From Breviolum minutum Mf 1.05b.01 (lineage: Eukaryota; Sar; Dinophyceae; Suessiales; Symbiodiniaceae), in NCBI GenBank assembly GCA_000507305.1, contig DF240875.1, positions 33,611 through 97,610 of the forward strand: a stretch of 64,000 nt of DNA, given 5' to 3'. This document shows, one piece after another, positions 1 to 12,088 of this stretch (position 1 is its first letter; each line of letters begins with the position of its first letter). Made by a program: the position numbers and the translations under genes. The notes beneath the pieces were generated by a model. That model saw only the letters and a program-made list of their open reading frames with translations. It was not told where the DNA came from and searched no databases.

Positions 1-42
1 ACCGCCCAAAACCATCCGACACCTTCTCAATCTGTAGGGCAG

Positions 43-3000
43 ATTGCACCCAGGATGCGGGATCGCGACTTGGAATGCTTCGCAACCTTCGAAAAAACAG
101 GCTGCTCTGAGTTTGACCTGGAGTTTCTTTATGCAACCAACCATGGTGAAACTCCAAAAAACCACCGGGAAACAAAACATCACATGAAGGCTTACAGGAA
201 AGATGAATAAAAATGTCGTGAATCCATAAGGTCCATATGAATATATGAAGAGTCTTCTGCAATTGTTTTTGTTGGATCTTTTGGGGAACCCCCTTCCACC
301 AAAAGATGCCCTTCCTCCAATAATCATGGAAGTGAAAAATCGGTCCCCCCAATAGTAGTTACAGCCAGTTTCCACTTCCATGATTATGGGAGAAATGGCA
401 ATGGGTAGTTGATACATGTTGATGCCATTTCAAATCGGATCCGAAGATTAAAGCAAAGGCCTCGCGGAACGGGACTGGATGACATTCCAGTGGAGGAAGT
501 TGAACCTGAATAAAGACATGTGGAACTCATGGTGTTTCAGGCGGGTTGCAATGTTTACAATCTGTTACATAAATCCTGGCCATGGAAGCAACAAATCACT
601 GTTGGCAAATTGGAAAACAACACTTGCAACAACGCTAGACCTGACCTATCATGTCGGTAAAATAAACAAACAAGTTACACACACACACACAAACACGTTT
701 GGAATAATTTTGACTCCGGCACAATGCTTTGAGACATCAAATGTTTAAACCCAACAGAAGTTGTGCATGGGAAAAATTGGTGATCTGATATTGTGTCAAC
801 ATACAAGAAATATAGACAAATAAATATGTCCATTCTCTGCTCTGATATTGTATACAAGATGTGCAGGAATTCCACAAGACTGGGAATGAAGATTTGAAAC
901 AAACTGACAGCTCCGCTTACCACTTGCAACTTTGCAAAAAACACGTGCCAACAAATCCAAGAGCAAAAGCTTGCAACTCACTTCTAAAGAACAAGTTACA
1001 CAAATCCCAGAAGCAAAAGGATCCATAACATGGGTATATTTAGACAACTTTTGGTTGATGATGATGATGATGATGATGACGACGATTATGTAGGTTGCAT
1101 GGATCCTCCGGGAAAATAGTCATATCACCAAGTGGCGGGCTTCACAACTTCAACTTTTCAACCAGGGCTCCCTGACGCAAGTTCTTCCAAAGACACCTTG
1201 CCATCTCGGTCGACGTCGTGGTATTGCAAGGCGTCCTGTCAACACTCGAATTTTCCGGCTGGCAAGGCACCATTTTCCAGTAGGTACATTTACAAATGGT
1301 GGATTTTCAAACGCAGCATTTGATCATATATATATATATAATATGTATAATAGGTAGAAAAAATTGCCGGAAATCACATCCCCTGGGGTAATGGTAAAGC
1401 ACACTTTGACTCAAAGTGCTGACGGCGTTCGTTAATCAAATTAAGCCATCACATATCATGGATCTATCCCGACCTAGGAAATAAGGTTCTTACCAAGAGA
1501 TTGTTGACCACCATGCTCCCTTGTTATTACTAAGGCCTTACTTCTTTGATGGGATAGGCAATGAGGGGGCAGCATAGATCTTCGCCCGTCCAAATCACCT
1601 GTTACAACATCTCACACCTGATGATGTGTTGCTTTCTAGGTTTATTGAACCAAGCACCAGTGCAAAACATGCAAATCAGAGCCATTTAAAGCCAGCAATT
1701 GTTTTTTGCAAAATCTGACACTCCTGCATCTCCATCATTCAACTAATGCTTAATCGTTGGTTTGGGTCCCGGTGGTTTGGGATTCTAAGGGATACCCCTT
1801 AAGCAACAATCCCCTTTCATAAGGGGTATCCTAGGAATCCCAAAACCACCAACCGCCCCAAACCACCCATGAAAACTACTAGTTGGACCTCATCAACACC
1901 AAAAACCCATCATCAACCCATCATCAACCCATCATCAACCCCATTAAAAAAGGCCATCAACCCATCATTGCCTCCCCAAACAAAACACACAGAAAAAACA
2001 CGTCAAGCCCCGCAGCTTGCAAGGCAAGGCAGCTTGCTTCAACTTGGGGGGATCCTCGACCCAAACTGCCATGGCTTCATCGGTAAGTTCTTCTTTTTGT
2101 GTGGCGGACAACAATTTCCGCCACGTATACCTGGCGTTTTTGAACAACTTTTGGCGGACTCGGCCGGATCCCGTCATTTTTCTTGAACAAATATCTATAT
2201 AGTGTTGAAAAAAAGACAGTGCTATATGTGGCCCCCGTCCTTTCTCCAAATTGCCAAAAACTTCAAGGACAGATCCACACCGTTCCACCCCAGTAGAAGT
2301 CAAACATTAAAAACAACAACTAACAAACGCTTGCAACAACGCAAGAATCCTGACTGTGTGTTCCACAAAACAATCTCACCACAAACAACACGAAACACAC
2401 GACTACAACCATATAATTATATATATATACTTATTGCATTATATTGCCATCGAAAAATGGATCCCAACATCTAAAAACTACAACTGCAACATGCACATGA
2501 TGAGAGTTCACATATTAGCCACAGCTTCTCGGTTATTTACCCGTTGATACGAAAAGGGTGGAAAGCCACGATTCCGACTTGGCCTGAAATCACCTCGTCC
2601 CAGAATCTCCTTGATCGAAAACCCAGTGGGATAGGCATTCTAGGAATGCTAGGTGGTTCGTTCTCAATCAATTCCACAAAGGTTGAGTTTGTTGAAAGGC
2701 AGTGCCTGCAGCTTTGAATTTGTACTTTCGGAATTTTTGTTCGGAAAAGAGCAGTTCTGTGCATTTGTTCATTCATTTGTACTTTCCGTTGTCAAACAGG
2801 TCAAAAATTATTTCCGCAATTTCTTTTTGAACAAAAACTCAGATCTTGACTGCTGATTGCTCCCCAAACACTATAATTACTATAATAGCATATATATATA
2901 TATTTGCATGTGCATGCAATTTGAAAACAGCCAAAAACATCGCTGTTCGGCTGTTCGTCTAATTGTCTTCCCTGAAACACATCGACATCTTAACCAGTCG

Positions 3001-4375
3001 CGAACCGCCAACCGTCAACCGAAACCACCGTGTCCTTCCGAGTCTTCGCATTTTTTGCAAAGGCTTGGTACCTAGGCTTTTCAAAATGTGAGACGCGACA
3101 AGAGACTAGGAAACTATATGAAGAACATGACACAAAAATAGAAACATGACTTTAAATGTAATTGTACAATGCAGATTTTGGAATTTGCCAAATATAAACA
3201 AAACCACAAAAAAATCCCACAGAATCTTATGATTTTATATGAACAAATTTGTATAAATAAAAAATATATATATATATGCACCGACACCTTTTCCTGAGAT
3301 CCTGTAGGATGAGCAGCAAACACTTCACATGGATTCTCCACTAAACTTCACACAAAGAAGTTTTCACCGAATCTCCGGCAGGGTTACTTCGAATTTGGAA
3401 TTGTCTGCAAGGGGTTGTTGCAGCATTTAATGATACCGCCAAGATATTAGGTAAGATCCTCATAGAATGAACACAAAGAAGAATGCCGTGAATTGGGCAC
3501 TTTAAAAGGCTGGTCAACTACATCAAGGCACCGAAGAAAGATCAATCACTATCGCCAAATATGAATGATTGTTAGAACTGTCTGAAGCATGTCTGACTTT
3601 AAGCCATATATTTCTGTACGCATAAAATCACATAAAACATACGTAAGTAAGGTATGTATTTTTTAATGAACATTGCGAAAACGCAATAAATAACATGTCA
3701 AGGAATTATTCCTTTCTAGAAAGGTGTTTTGCCCACCCATCTGAAACAATATGCTCGTGCAATTAGATCATCTCCCCTCGGCAGGTGAAAGCACCAGGAT
3801 GGAAATCCAAGCTTTCCGGCAGTTCCGCATTGGTGAAGTGACCCTGCGGGAAATTGTTGTGGAAATTTATGAAAACCCCACCAAGGAAACAAATGATTTG
3901 TTATGCAACTTAAGCATGCAGTATATAGTAATATGTTCAAAACATATGCATTGTCCATATGTAATGATATATATGCTGTACATGTTTAAAATTTTAAATA
4001 TGTACCAGCACATGGTTTTTGCCACAAATGCATTAATATGGATCCGGTTATAAGTGTTGCAGCATTTTCCAGCTAACATTATAGAAAACTTACATGTGAA
4101 AAAAACATGTTGGGGGATTTGACATCTTGATTCCATTTTGTAGGGCAACATCTTCAACTCTGTCCTGTCTACAGTTCAGTCAATCCATTCTGGGCAACGA
4201 GGTGTACGGGCCCATGCAAGACCCCACAGCAATGCCCTCATGTGAAATATCAGCAACCAACATAATGCAAAAGATTCATGGCAAAACACATCATATCAGT
4301 GTTCCGGCAGTAGGGAAGTTCAAAAGAAACTGCATCCCATCATCACAAAATCACGACTTCTTACATACATCATGA
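43..4375 (+). CDS. Multi-exon gene, unrecognised protein (5' partial)
   Basis: Proposed exons are 43-145, 459-652, 1166-1283, 1486-1568, 2024-2082, 2525-2652, 3382-3450, 3785-3920 and 4144-4375, ending in TGA. Each starts after an AG. All end before GT (GTAAGT after 2082, GTAAGA after 3450) except 1486-1568, which would need a GC donor. Codon phase is continuous through all nine and gives about 370 residues. Typical peptide stretches are MRDRDLECFATFEKTG, WGDPRPKLPWLHR and IGEVTLREIVVEIYENP. No family was recognised and no start codon is in the window, so the 5' end is probably missing. Introns hold an AT tract, a GAT repeat and a palindromic element (1771-1850). The terminal exon could instead end at a GT donor after 4201. 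It is convergent with the minus gene starting at 4689. That the exons belong together is inference. Confidence 0.58.
1771..1850. mobile_element. Palindromic TIR element
   Basis: GGTGGTTTGGGATTC... is mirrored by ...GAATCCCAAAACCACC around a short spacer, and GATACCCCTT by AAGGGGTATC. A second, partial copy lies at 31594-31656, nested beside another element. Confidence 0.75.
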
Positions 4376-4624
4376 TGTGGATGATGGTATGTCCAATTTC
4401 TCTGGGTCCATGTGGGCATTCCTCTGACATCAATCCATGTCTTGCAAAATTTTGCCATTGCATTCTTTCATGATCCTTCAGGTCTTTTCACCTCAACTAA
4501 CATCATGATGTCTAACAGTCTAACATCCCTTTTCTCCACGGGCCACTCAAACCAAAAATCAGAATAGAATTAAAAAAAAACTGCTGAATCTCAAAACAAA
4601 TTGGTGCTCCCCCTTTGAAGTTTC

Positions 4625-4685
4625 ATTACCCATAGGATCCATCTATGGTAAATATGCCATTCCCATGGATCCTATGGGTTATAGG
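4625..4685. mobile_element. Small palindromic element at an intron start
   Basis: ACCCATAGGATCCAT is mirrored by ATGGATCCTATGGGT across a short AT spacer. On the minus strand it begins 4 bases after the donor of exon 4788-4689. Confidence 0.65.
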
Positions 4686-4688
4686 AAC

Positions 4689-6473
4689 TCTTCCCGGTTG
4701 CCCCCCATGACATGACCACCGTTGAACCCGTCGTGAAACCCCCGGTCACATCTCCGTTGGAGTCCACCAACTTCATCACGCTTTCAGCCTGCAAAATCAT
4801 CGAACGACTCAACGACCGTATTTTTTTCAGAAGGAACGGGTTTCACGAAACAGAAAATCTACCAACATAGATTTCTGGGTCAAAAAAATAATCGTTATAT
4901 AACAATATATGAAATACTAGTGTTTGTAGATGTTTGTGGTTGACATCAATGATTATTTTGGTAAGGGTATACATCTTCACCAGCACATAACAAGGTTTGG
5001 TTCAATGGCATTAAAAGAGTAGTTCGTTGGTGGTTGAGGTTGTGGTTCAGGCGAAGGCAAACCTGTATGCCTTGAAGGGCTCTACCATTCCCTGCAGCTT
5101 TCAAAATGGTTGTTCATATGTCTCAACCGGTTTTTTGGAAGTTTTTGCTATTAAGAAAACCTGGGCAAAGGTTCCTTTGCTTCAAAATCAGCCACAAGAA
5201 TCTGTTTCTTGCTGTTTGGTCTGGATGTGCCACCCCCTACATGAGCCATGGCACAAACGTTGGTGATCTTTTTTGGGGTCAGTCCATCACCTATTGAAAC
5301 GATGTTTTTTAAAAGGTGCTTCAGCCTAAAAGCTCGGATATGATGTACCAAGCTCCTAGTTGTTGAGCCAACCGCCTGACAAAATCCTATAATCAAAATG
5401 ACTTCAGCTTCAACTTCAGGGTGAATATTGCAACGTCAACCATATAAATATAATATATATATATATTGTGAATAGCCAGCAGTTTGAATATAGACTAATT
5501 AGGTTTTTCCAATTGTAGTTATTCTCTAAAATGCTATATTCTAAGCACTTTGCACTTAGAATTTAGACACGATGCCCTTAGAATATGATGTTCATCCATT
5601 TCCAATATGTCAATAAGTTGAGCATTTCCGTATTTAGACATAAATAAATATATATGTATAGTATGTTTTATTTCATGTTGTTGACTCATATGTACTATTG
5701 AAAACATTCATAGTTATGAATCCGAATAATTGCCATATTCTATGTGCAATATTTTTGGAATTAGTCATGACCATATTCTATTTGCAACTAATTCCTTTTT
5801 AATATTCTATCTGCTAGGGTTTTCATGTATATACATAATTAATAAATGTATTCATATAAAAAGAAATACGTGTATATATATACATATATCAACAACAAAA
5901 AAACACCAACTAAATGTCTAAACCAATATGCCTTTAGCCACTTTAGCCCGCCATGGCACCTCTTTTTGCATGGCCTCTTTACTTGGAGTTGCCTGGAACC
6001 TGCCGTCATCCAAAAGCGAGTTCTTTTGGACCTTCAAGTCGTGCTTCCATAAAATGTTCTTCCCCAGCAAGTGGCAACTAGAGCTGCTGCCTCCACAAAA
6101 CAACTTTAATGTCTTCAATCACTTGTGTCAGTCAATTGTTGATTGCTGGTTTGGGTTTATCCGTCACTTCTTAGTCCTTTTTGCACATGTTTTTTTGCAC
6201 GTGACAAACCACTTTCCAACTTGGTGGTTTCTATAGGCTGAACCTATAAACAAACCATTTTTTTAATCATGTTCGGTTCAGAGTCGTGAGTGCTTCCAAA
6301 AGTGCAAATGTGACAGTTGCGCTCCCCCAGTTGTCTTCAATTAAAGTGAAAACTAGGATTTCCTTGGGAACCTGTGCCTACTCGGCTTCAACTGTTTCGG
6401 AGATTTAGTAAACCTCCATCTCCGAATTCCAAGTACCAGATCGAAAGTAAAGATTCATGGAATAAAACACTGC

Positions 6474-6511
<38 letters not shown>

Positions 6512-9500
6512 AAACAACAAAAACAAGAACAACAACAACACCAAGAACAAGAACAAGAACAAGAACAAGAACAAACCTCCGAGAACGTCATCACTCACCT
6601 CCGCTTATCTTGGAGTAATGTAGAATAGGACTCGATCTTCTCCAAGCACGGCTCACCTTTGATACAAAAAACAGCTCCTCGCTTTTGACACTGAACATTT
6701 CTGATGTTTTTTTCAGAGATTGGAAATTTCAGTAACACAATAATTATATGATATATATATATATGTGATTATGTGTGTGTGGATTTAACCCAACACATAT
6801 GAGCGCCAGGGACTCCATGATGCGTGTGTCTCAAACCCTTTCCTTAAGCCCTTTTCCACCGGTGCCTAGACCATAGTGGGACATAGCGAAGCGACCTGGA
6901 AATGCACAGGATGGCGGATATGGTGCTCTGCAATTTCTGTCAAAAAACTGCTAGAGACCAGACATATAATCTTATTTGCTTATCACCTGCAGCACCTTGT
7001 GTTGAGCTTTCTTTCAGGGTAGACGAGTAGATGTATGCTTGTTTCAACAGGTCAAAACATACACATTGAATATATGGGTGTTTCCAAAAATAGAGGGTAT
7101 CACCAAATCGTCCATCTTACTAGGGTTTTCCATTATAAACCATCCATTTTGGGGTACCCCTATTTTTTGGAAACACCCACATTATTCCAGTGACCTGTTT
7201 GTTCCTGAGCTGCTTTCCTCTGCTTCATCTGCATGCTTATTTTCAACGTTCCACCGCAAGCATTTCGAAAAAACCCATGACACCATGACTAGCTAGTAAT
7301 TAGCATTGTATAAGCTACAGTAGTACTGGAGTGCATGAGCACCCACATGGAAACGAGAAATCTAGTTATATGATGTAATATAGTGTTTACATATCATTTT
7401 ACCGTTTTTTTGTTCAACCTATGATTATGCAACATCCTTTGTGCCAGGTGTGGTGTGCTGCTTTATTCTCTGGAACCATTCGGAAATTCGCCCAAGTAAC
7501 TCATGTAGGCACGGTATAGGTTCACCTGTCTTGGATGGTTGAACCTCACATGGCAAGCATTGGAAAGTTGCTGAAGTGAGATGACGTTGACACGGGAGGA
7601 GTGGCTATTGAACAGGTCAATGAATCTCGTGTGTTGTCCATTTGTCTTATGATGAAGGCAAGGTTCACACTCATGAAAGGACAAAATGAAAACCAAGGAA
7701 AAAAACAAACCAGTTCCGAAAAATGCATGAGACAATGCAAAAAATGATGTTACTCTCCTTTTCTTGATGTAAATCATGTCTAGACAAGCTGTTGTTTCAT
7801 GTTTCTGCCGGAAAACTCGTACAGTGTTGACTCAAACAGGGTAGTGCCACGTGCAAAAACGCCCAGGTATGAATCCTTTCCAGCAAGGAAAGCCGAAAGG
7901 AAGCGCATTCCACATCAAAGGCTTGAGCGGTATGATGCTTGATGATATCTGGGCAAGTTCCTATAATTCGTTTAACCTGAAATTAAGGTCATCCTTTGGG
8001 AGGGATTCCCTTACTAATCCACCATTTTGGATCCGTCACCTCGGCGATTTGGTCGCTATAATTTGCCCAAATGATATGTCATAATTATGATGTGATACGA
8101 CATGACAAGATGTGATGTAGTGTGACAGGATCTGGCGTACTTTAATGATGTGATATATATATATATATGACATGTGATATGACATGGGATGATGCCTCAG
8201 TATGTTGAACACGTGACGTGGCAGGATGTAGAATGTAGAACAGTAACCCTCATGAGTTGAAATGTGATATGCCATGATATACCTCACTTGATACTTATTA
8301 CGACCCCGACCCTATTTCACACATGTACCTCAAATAACAGGTGTAGAAATGATATCTATTGAAATAGTTGAATATGTACTACATGTCTGTTCTGAACACA
8401 TGATATATATATATATATATAAACATATTTACATATATATATATATACGTATCTAAACAGAGTATACAAATATATGCAGCATTCATTATGTATGCATGTA
8501 TCAGCGTTACTTTAAAACTACCACATGATGGATCAATTCTACTGAGCTTCCAGGCTGATACGTTGAAGCTGTGTAACACTGCTGGTCATTGGTGTCTGGA
8601 TCAACGAAGGTTTCCTTGGTGGAACTGGAAAACATATACAATGATACTGTTGATGGAAAGAATCCGGCGAAAACCAGTTGATGTGGTAAATCTCCCGTTA
8701 TTTACTTGGTTTTATGCATCCCAAGGTGGTTCGACCCTGAATTTTCTGAGTCAGTAGTGTCAGAGAGATCTGAGATCTGACTCTCGGCAAGGAGGAATAA
8801 TTATACATCCCAGGTGGTTGTTTCCGATTTCTTCCATTCAAAGTATAGTAGTTAGTAAGACACTTTGGCAGATAATGGATGGGAAATCCAAGGGAAACGA
8901 AAAACACAATGGTGTTTTCTAATGATGGAATACATGATGTTGGAATGAATGATGGAATACGCTCCCTTCAAGGGGGCATAGCCCCTGACAAATGAAGCTT
9001 GGGAGACAATTTTCCTTTTGGGAAAGCCTATTTTCAGGGACTAGCTGTTAGTTTTAGGGAGGGTAAATGATTTGAAACCATACAATCTTTATCATATCAA
9101 TCCATGGTTGGTTTTGGTCACTAAGGTCCAAGGTTGAATATTTTACATCCATAAAATAGTAGACAACCACCATCAACCACAGGTTCTATATACAAAACAA
9201 AATCAATTAAACACACCACACTCTGTTTAATATACATCATATACATTCATATACATTTTTACGCACTATCTATTATGCATAATGAGCATATCTCTCTCTT
9301 CCGCGCGCCATCAACTCTGCTCATCATTCAAGGGAGGCGCGACCATACACCACTGTACTATGTGAAATCGATAGTTTCAAACCGTTGATGGAAGAAATCC
9401 TGCACCAGTTGGTACCAGTAGGTAGTTTATCCCCATTATTTACATGATTTTTACACATCCAAACGGTGGTTGTTGTTTGGGATTTCTGAACCATCAACAG

Positions 9501-10839
9501 GATGATTTCCACTCTTGAAACCTGGAAGTTTGGATTTCAAAAGTGGTTTCAATTGATTGAACCGTCGGCCGTGGGAGTCCAAAAAGATACCCCAACTGCT
9601 TCGCCTTGACCAAGGGGCCCAAATGGTCCCTTTTTTGATGAGAAACTCAGGGAGGTTTTTTTTGTACGAAAAGTAAACCGCGAAGAGCTGGTACAACATT
9701 TCTTTGTTGTCCATTTGTAAATTGAAAGCAGGATTGTTTTGTTAACTCCCTGGCTAGTAGCATAGCACTCATTCTAAGGCATACGTATTTCCAAAATGAC
9801 TGCGGAAACCCTCAACTCCCAGGTGTTGAAACACAGTCCAAGGCACATGGATGTAACCCGTGGGGAAAACGAAACACCTAAATTCAGCAAACTGCGAGGT
9901 GGCAATGATGAATGAGGTGCGAATCCGGAAAATTGGGTTGGGCAATTTGATCATCAACCAATTTTTTGGTATACCCTCCCTACAACCAACGAATATCCCC
10001 TGAAAATAGGCCGGGCCGCAAAAAGGAAAATAGTCTGAACCAACCATCCGTTTTTTCAGGTGCAAGAATGTTAGTTTCAGGGAGGGTACTTTTAAATTAC
10101 AGCTTACATTTGATCATTTTGATCATACGCCTATAAATGCAATGAAGCCAAACTTAAGGGTCGTTTAGTTGTATGAATTTCTGGTAGCCTGGAGAAGTGA
10201 TGTTTCCGTCATGGACCTAAGGACCCTGACTCTCCTGGACCAACGGTGAACTCGGTTTCCTGGGCAGTTCAGGGCAGAAATGGCGAAACCCCAAAAAGGA
10301 AGGAAACGCGGTTTGAGCCTGTTTAAACAGTTTCCGGTTTTTGGATGTTTTTGGTACCTGTAATTATTGGATGGATCTTGTTTTGAAGTTTTTGTTAGTT
10401 GATGTTAGTTGCATATGTTTGGGATGGTGGCTCTTATATAAATGTTAAGTCAGAACAGTGCAGCCAATGACAACTCAAATAGAGCTGGCTCGAAATCCCT
10501 TAGTCAGATTTCTTCCATACATAATCATAAATATAGATCAATAATAGCATATATTGTATAGATTTAAAGTAACTTTTGATGTCTGCATTGCCAAGTGGGG
10601 GTACATTCCGGGTATAGGCGACACATCCATATTGTCCAACATTCCACGCTCAAACAGGTGGAGTCTAGAAAGTCGAAGGAATCAACGACCTCTAAAAAAA
10701 TGGCGAAGTCTTGAATCGACAAAGGTGGGTAACTTTTTTGACAAAAATCCGTTTGATCTGCGTGTATTTTAAAAAAATAGTTTACCTGCCTTTCATGACA
10801 TTGTTCAATCACCTTTTTTGGGGGAGGAGTTCCCCAAAC
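4689..10839 (-). CDS. Multi-exon minus-strand gene, unrecognised protein
   Basis: Exons in transcript order: 10839-10786, 10259-10217, about 9700-9522, 8624-8522 (or 8511), 7875-7786, 7669-7526, 7228-7195, 6895-6837, 6690-6599, 6086-5960, 5375-5161 and 4788-4689. From 8624 to 5161 every junction is phase compatible. Links above 8624, and between 5161 and 4788, need exons I could not place. Peptides include VDPDTNDQQCYTASTYQPG, RGAVFCIKGEPCLEKIESYS and DGLTPKKITNVCAMAHVGG. Exon 6690-6599 has a strong GTGAGT donor. The part below 4689 may contain a short last exon near 4600. Exons flank TIR elements at 7076-7180, 8649-8840, 8957-9064, 9383-9498 and 9972-10088. No domain was recognised. It may be more than one gene. 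Confidence 0.55.
6469..6570. repeat. CAA/GAACAA microsatellite
   Basis: About 100 bases of ACA/CAA units passing into GAACAA. On the plus strand it reads as poly-Q, but it lies in a probable intron of the minus-strand gene next to donor GTGAGT at 6598. Confidence 0.85.
7076..7180. mobile_element. TIR element, GGGTGTTTCCAAAAATAG family
   Basis: Perfect-looking inverted ends (GGGTGTTTCCAAAAATAG and CTATTTTTTGGAAACACCC). Other copies, in the opposite orientation, are at 51094-51202 and 54778-54890; all share AAATGGATGGTTTATAATGG or its complement. It lies just after the donor of minus exon 7228-7195. Confidence 0.8.
8649..8840. mobile_element. GTTGATGGAAGAAATCC family, composite
   Basis: A left end (GTTGATGGAAAGAATCC) is followed by two right-half segments ending GATTTCTTCCATTC, as if two copies were fused or nested. 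Core: ACCAGTTGATGTGGTAAAT, TTATTTAC. Confidence 0.6.
8957..9064. mobile_element. TIR element, CCCTGAAACTAACAG family
   Basis: The right end TTTTCAGGGACTAGCTGTTAGTTTTAGGGAGGGTAA matches copies at 9972, 15476 and 57218; the left end is degraded. Confidence 0.6.
9383..9498. mobile_element. TIR element, GTTGATGGAAGAAATCC family
   Basis: GTTGATGGAAGAAATCCTGC at one end and GGGATTTCTGAACCATCAAC at the other, with the core TAGGTAGTTTATCC...TTATTTACATG. It lies just beyond the donor of minus exon 9522. Confidence 0.75.
9972..10088. mobile_element. TIR element, CCCTGAAACTAACAG family
   Basis: TACCCTCCCTACAACCAACG mirrored by GTTAGTTTCAGGGAGGGTA, with inner CCCCTGAAAATAGG. On the minus strand it offers an acceptor (CCTATTTTCAG). 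Confidence 0.7.
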
Positions 10840-12088
10840 CTTAACAAAATACATATATATATATATATATGAAACCTTGTTTACTTTTGGGGTTGATGTG
10901 CATGTCATTTAAATCTACCCCTTTTCCAAGTGTTCAACTTGATTTTTGTCTGCTCATTGACGGAGCCTTGGTATTGAAGGTTCGGTGGCTTTTTTGAAGA
11001 TGTGAACCTTTTCCAAAAAGTTCCCAATTGAAAATGAGAACCCTATGACGAAAAGTCTGTGTGTGTAACTTCTATATATAACTTATAACTAACATGAAAT
11101 AACAGTGTAATGGTGCATGTGTATATTGATAAGGATAATCACATCTATCATAGGTAAGGTATGGTAGTATGATACATAGACAATGTACATACACCCCTGA
11201 AAACCAACACGACTCTTGGAAAAACACCATTTTTAACAGGAGATACATCTTCATTCGCCGTTGCTTTTCCATTCTTAGTTTTCGAGGGTGTAAATCAAAC
11301 ATATTCATAATATTCTTTCAGAACTGTGCAACACCCCATCCTATGTAATCCTTCATGCGCAGTTCCTCATACGAAAATACATACCTTCATCCCATCAGAT
11401 TGGTGCTAAGCACTCCAACTGGCATCCATGGGACATGTTGCCTCCCTCCGTAAATCTGTTCATCGCCAAAGGCGGTCGCCTCGGGACGATATTTAAAAAA
11501 ACGGGCTGATTCATGTTGATTCCTATTTGGTGGTTGAACCATCCATCTGAAAAATACCAGGTCAATTTGGATCATTTCCGCAAGGGTTCGGGGTGAAAAT
11601 TCAAAAACAAATTGAGTTGCCACCAACCAGATTTCATGCTGGAAAATCAACATTTCCATACCATACCATGGGATGTTTTGGTATATTTACCGATCCATGA
11701 ACGGCCGGTTGATTTTTTTGGGGGGTTTATGGGTTTTCATGTAGTTATGTAAATATATACCGTTCGGTCCCATGGATGGTATGGGATTCTTGGATTCCGG
11801 ACATTGAAGTGATGACGGATCTCTGGAAATGCTTGGATACGCCAACGCCTCGGATAGGACTTTGACAAAATGTCAAAGGCAAAATTGAGGTGTTTGAAAG
11901 GGTGGCTTCAAATCGAGGTATGTTGATGTTTTTGTTGATCTTTTGTGGTAACGACCCTGTTAAAATTGCTATGAACTGAGACAAGTTGAGCTCTATTAAT
12001 CAAATCACAACTCACCTTCTCAGGATGTGTTGATTCACAAACCGTTAGAAACCCTGAGAGAAAAAACATCCTGCGGTCCGTCTTACAC
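10840..12088. other. Stretch with no convincing gene
   Basis: Frames here are broken and AT-rich. I see an AT run near 10851-10870, one TIR-family element (11526-11630) and a loosely palindromic AT-rich segment (about 11650-11785), but no exon with good splice signals. It may be intron or the space between the two minus-strand gene models. Confidence 0.4.
11526..11630. mobile_element. TIR element, CTAGNTGGTGGTT family
   Basis: TTTGGTGGTTGAACC at one end and GAGTTGCCACCAACCAG at the other; core ATCTGAAAAATACCAGGTCA. Confidence 0.65.

Noticed and set aside
6374-6628. Plus-strand poly-Q protein
   Set aside because: It is the shadow of a CAA microsatellite in a minus-strand intron; exon 6690-6599 with a strong GTGAGT donor is on the other strand.
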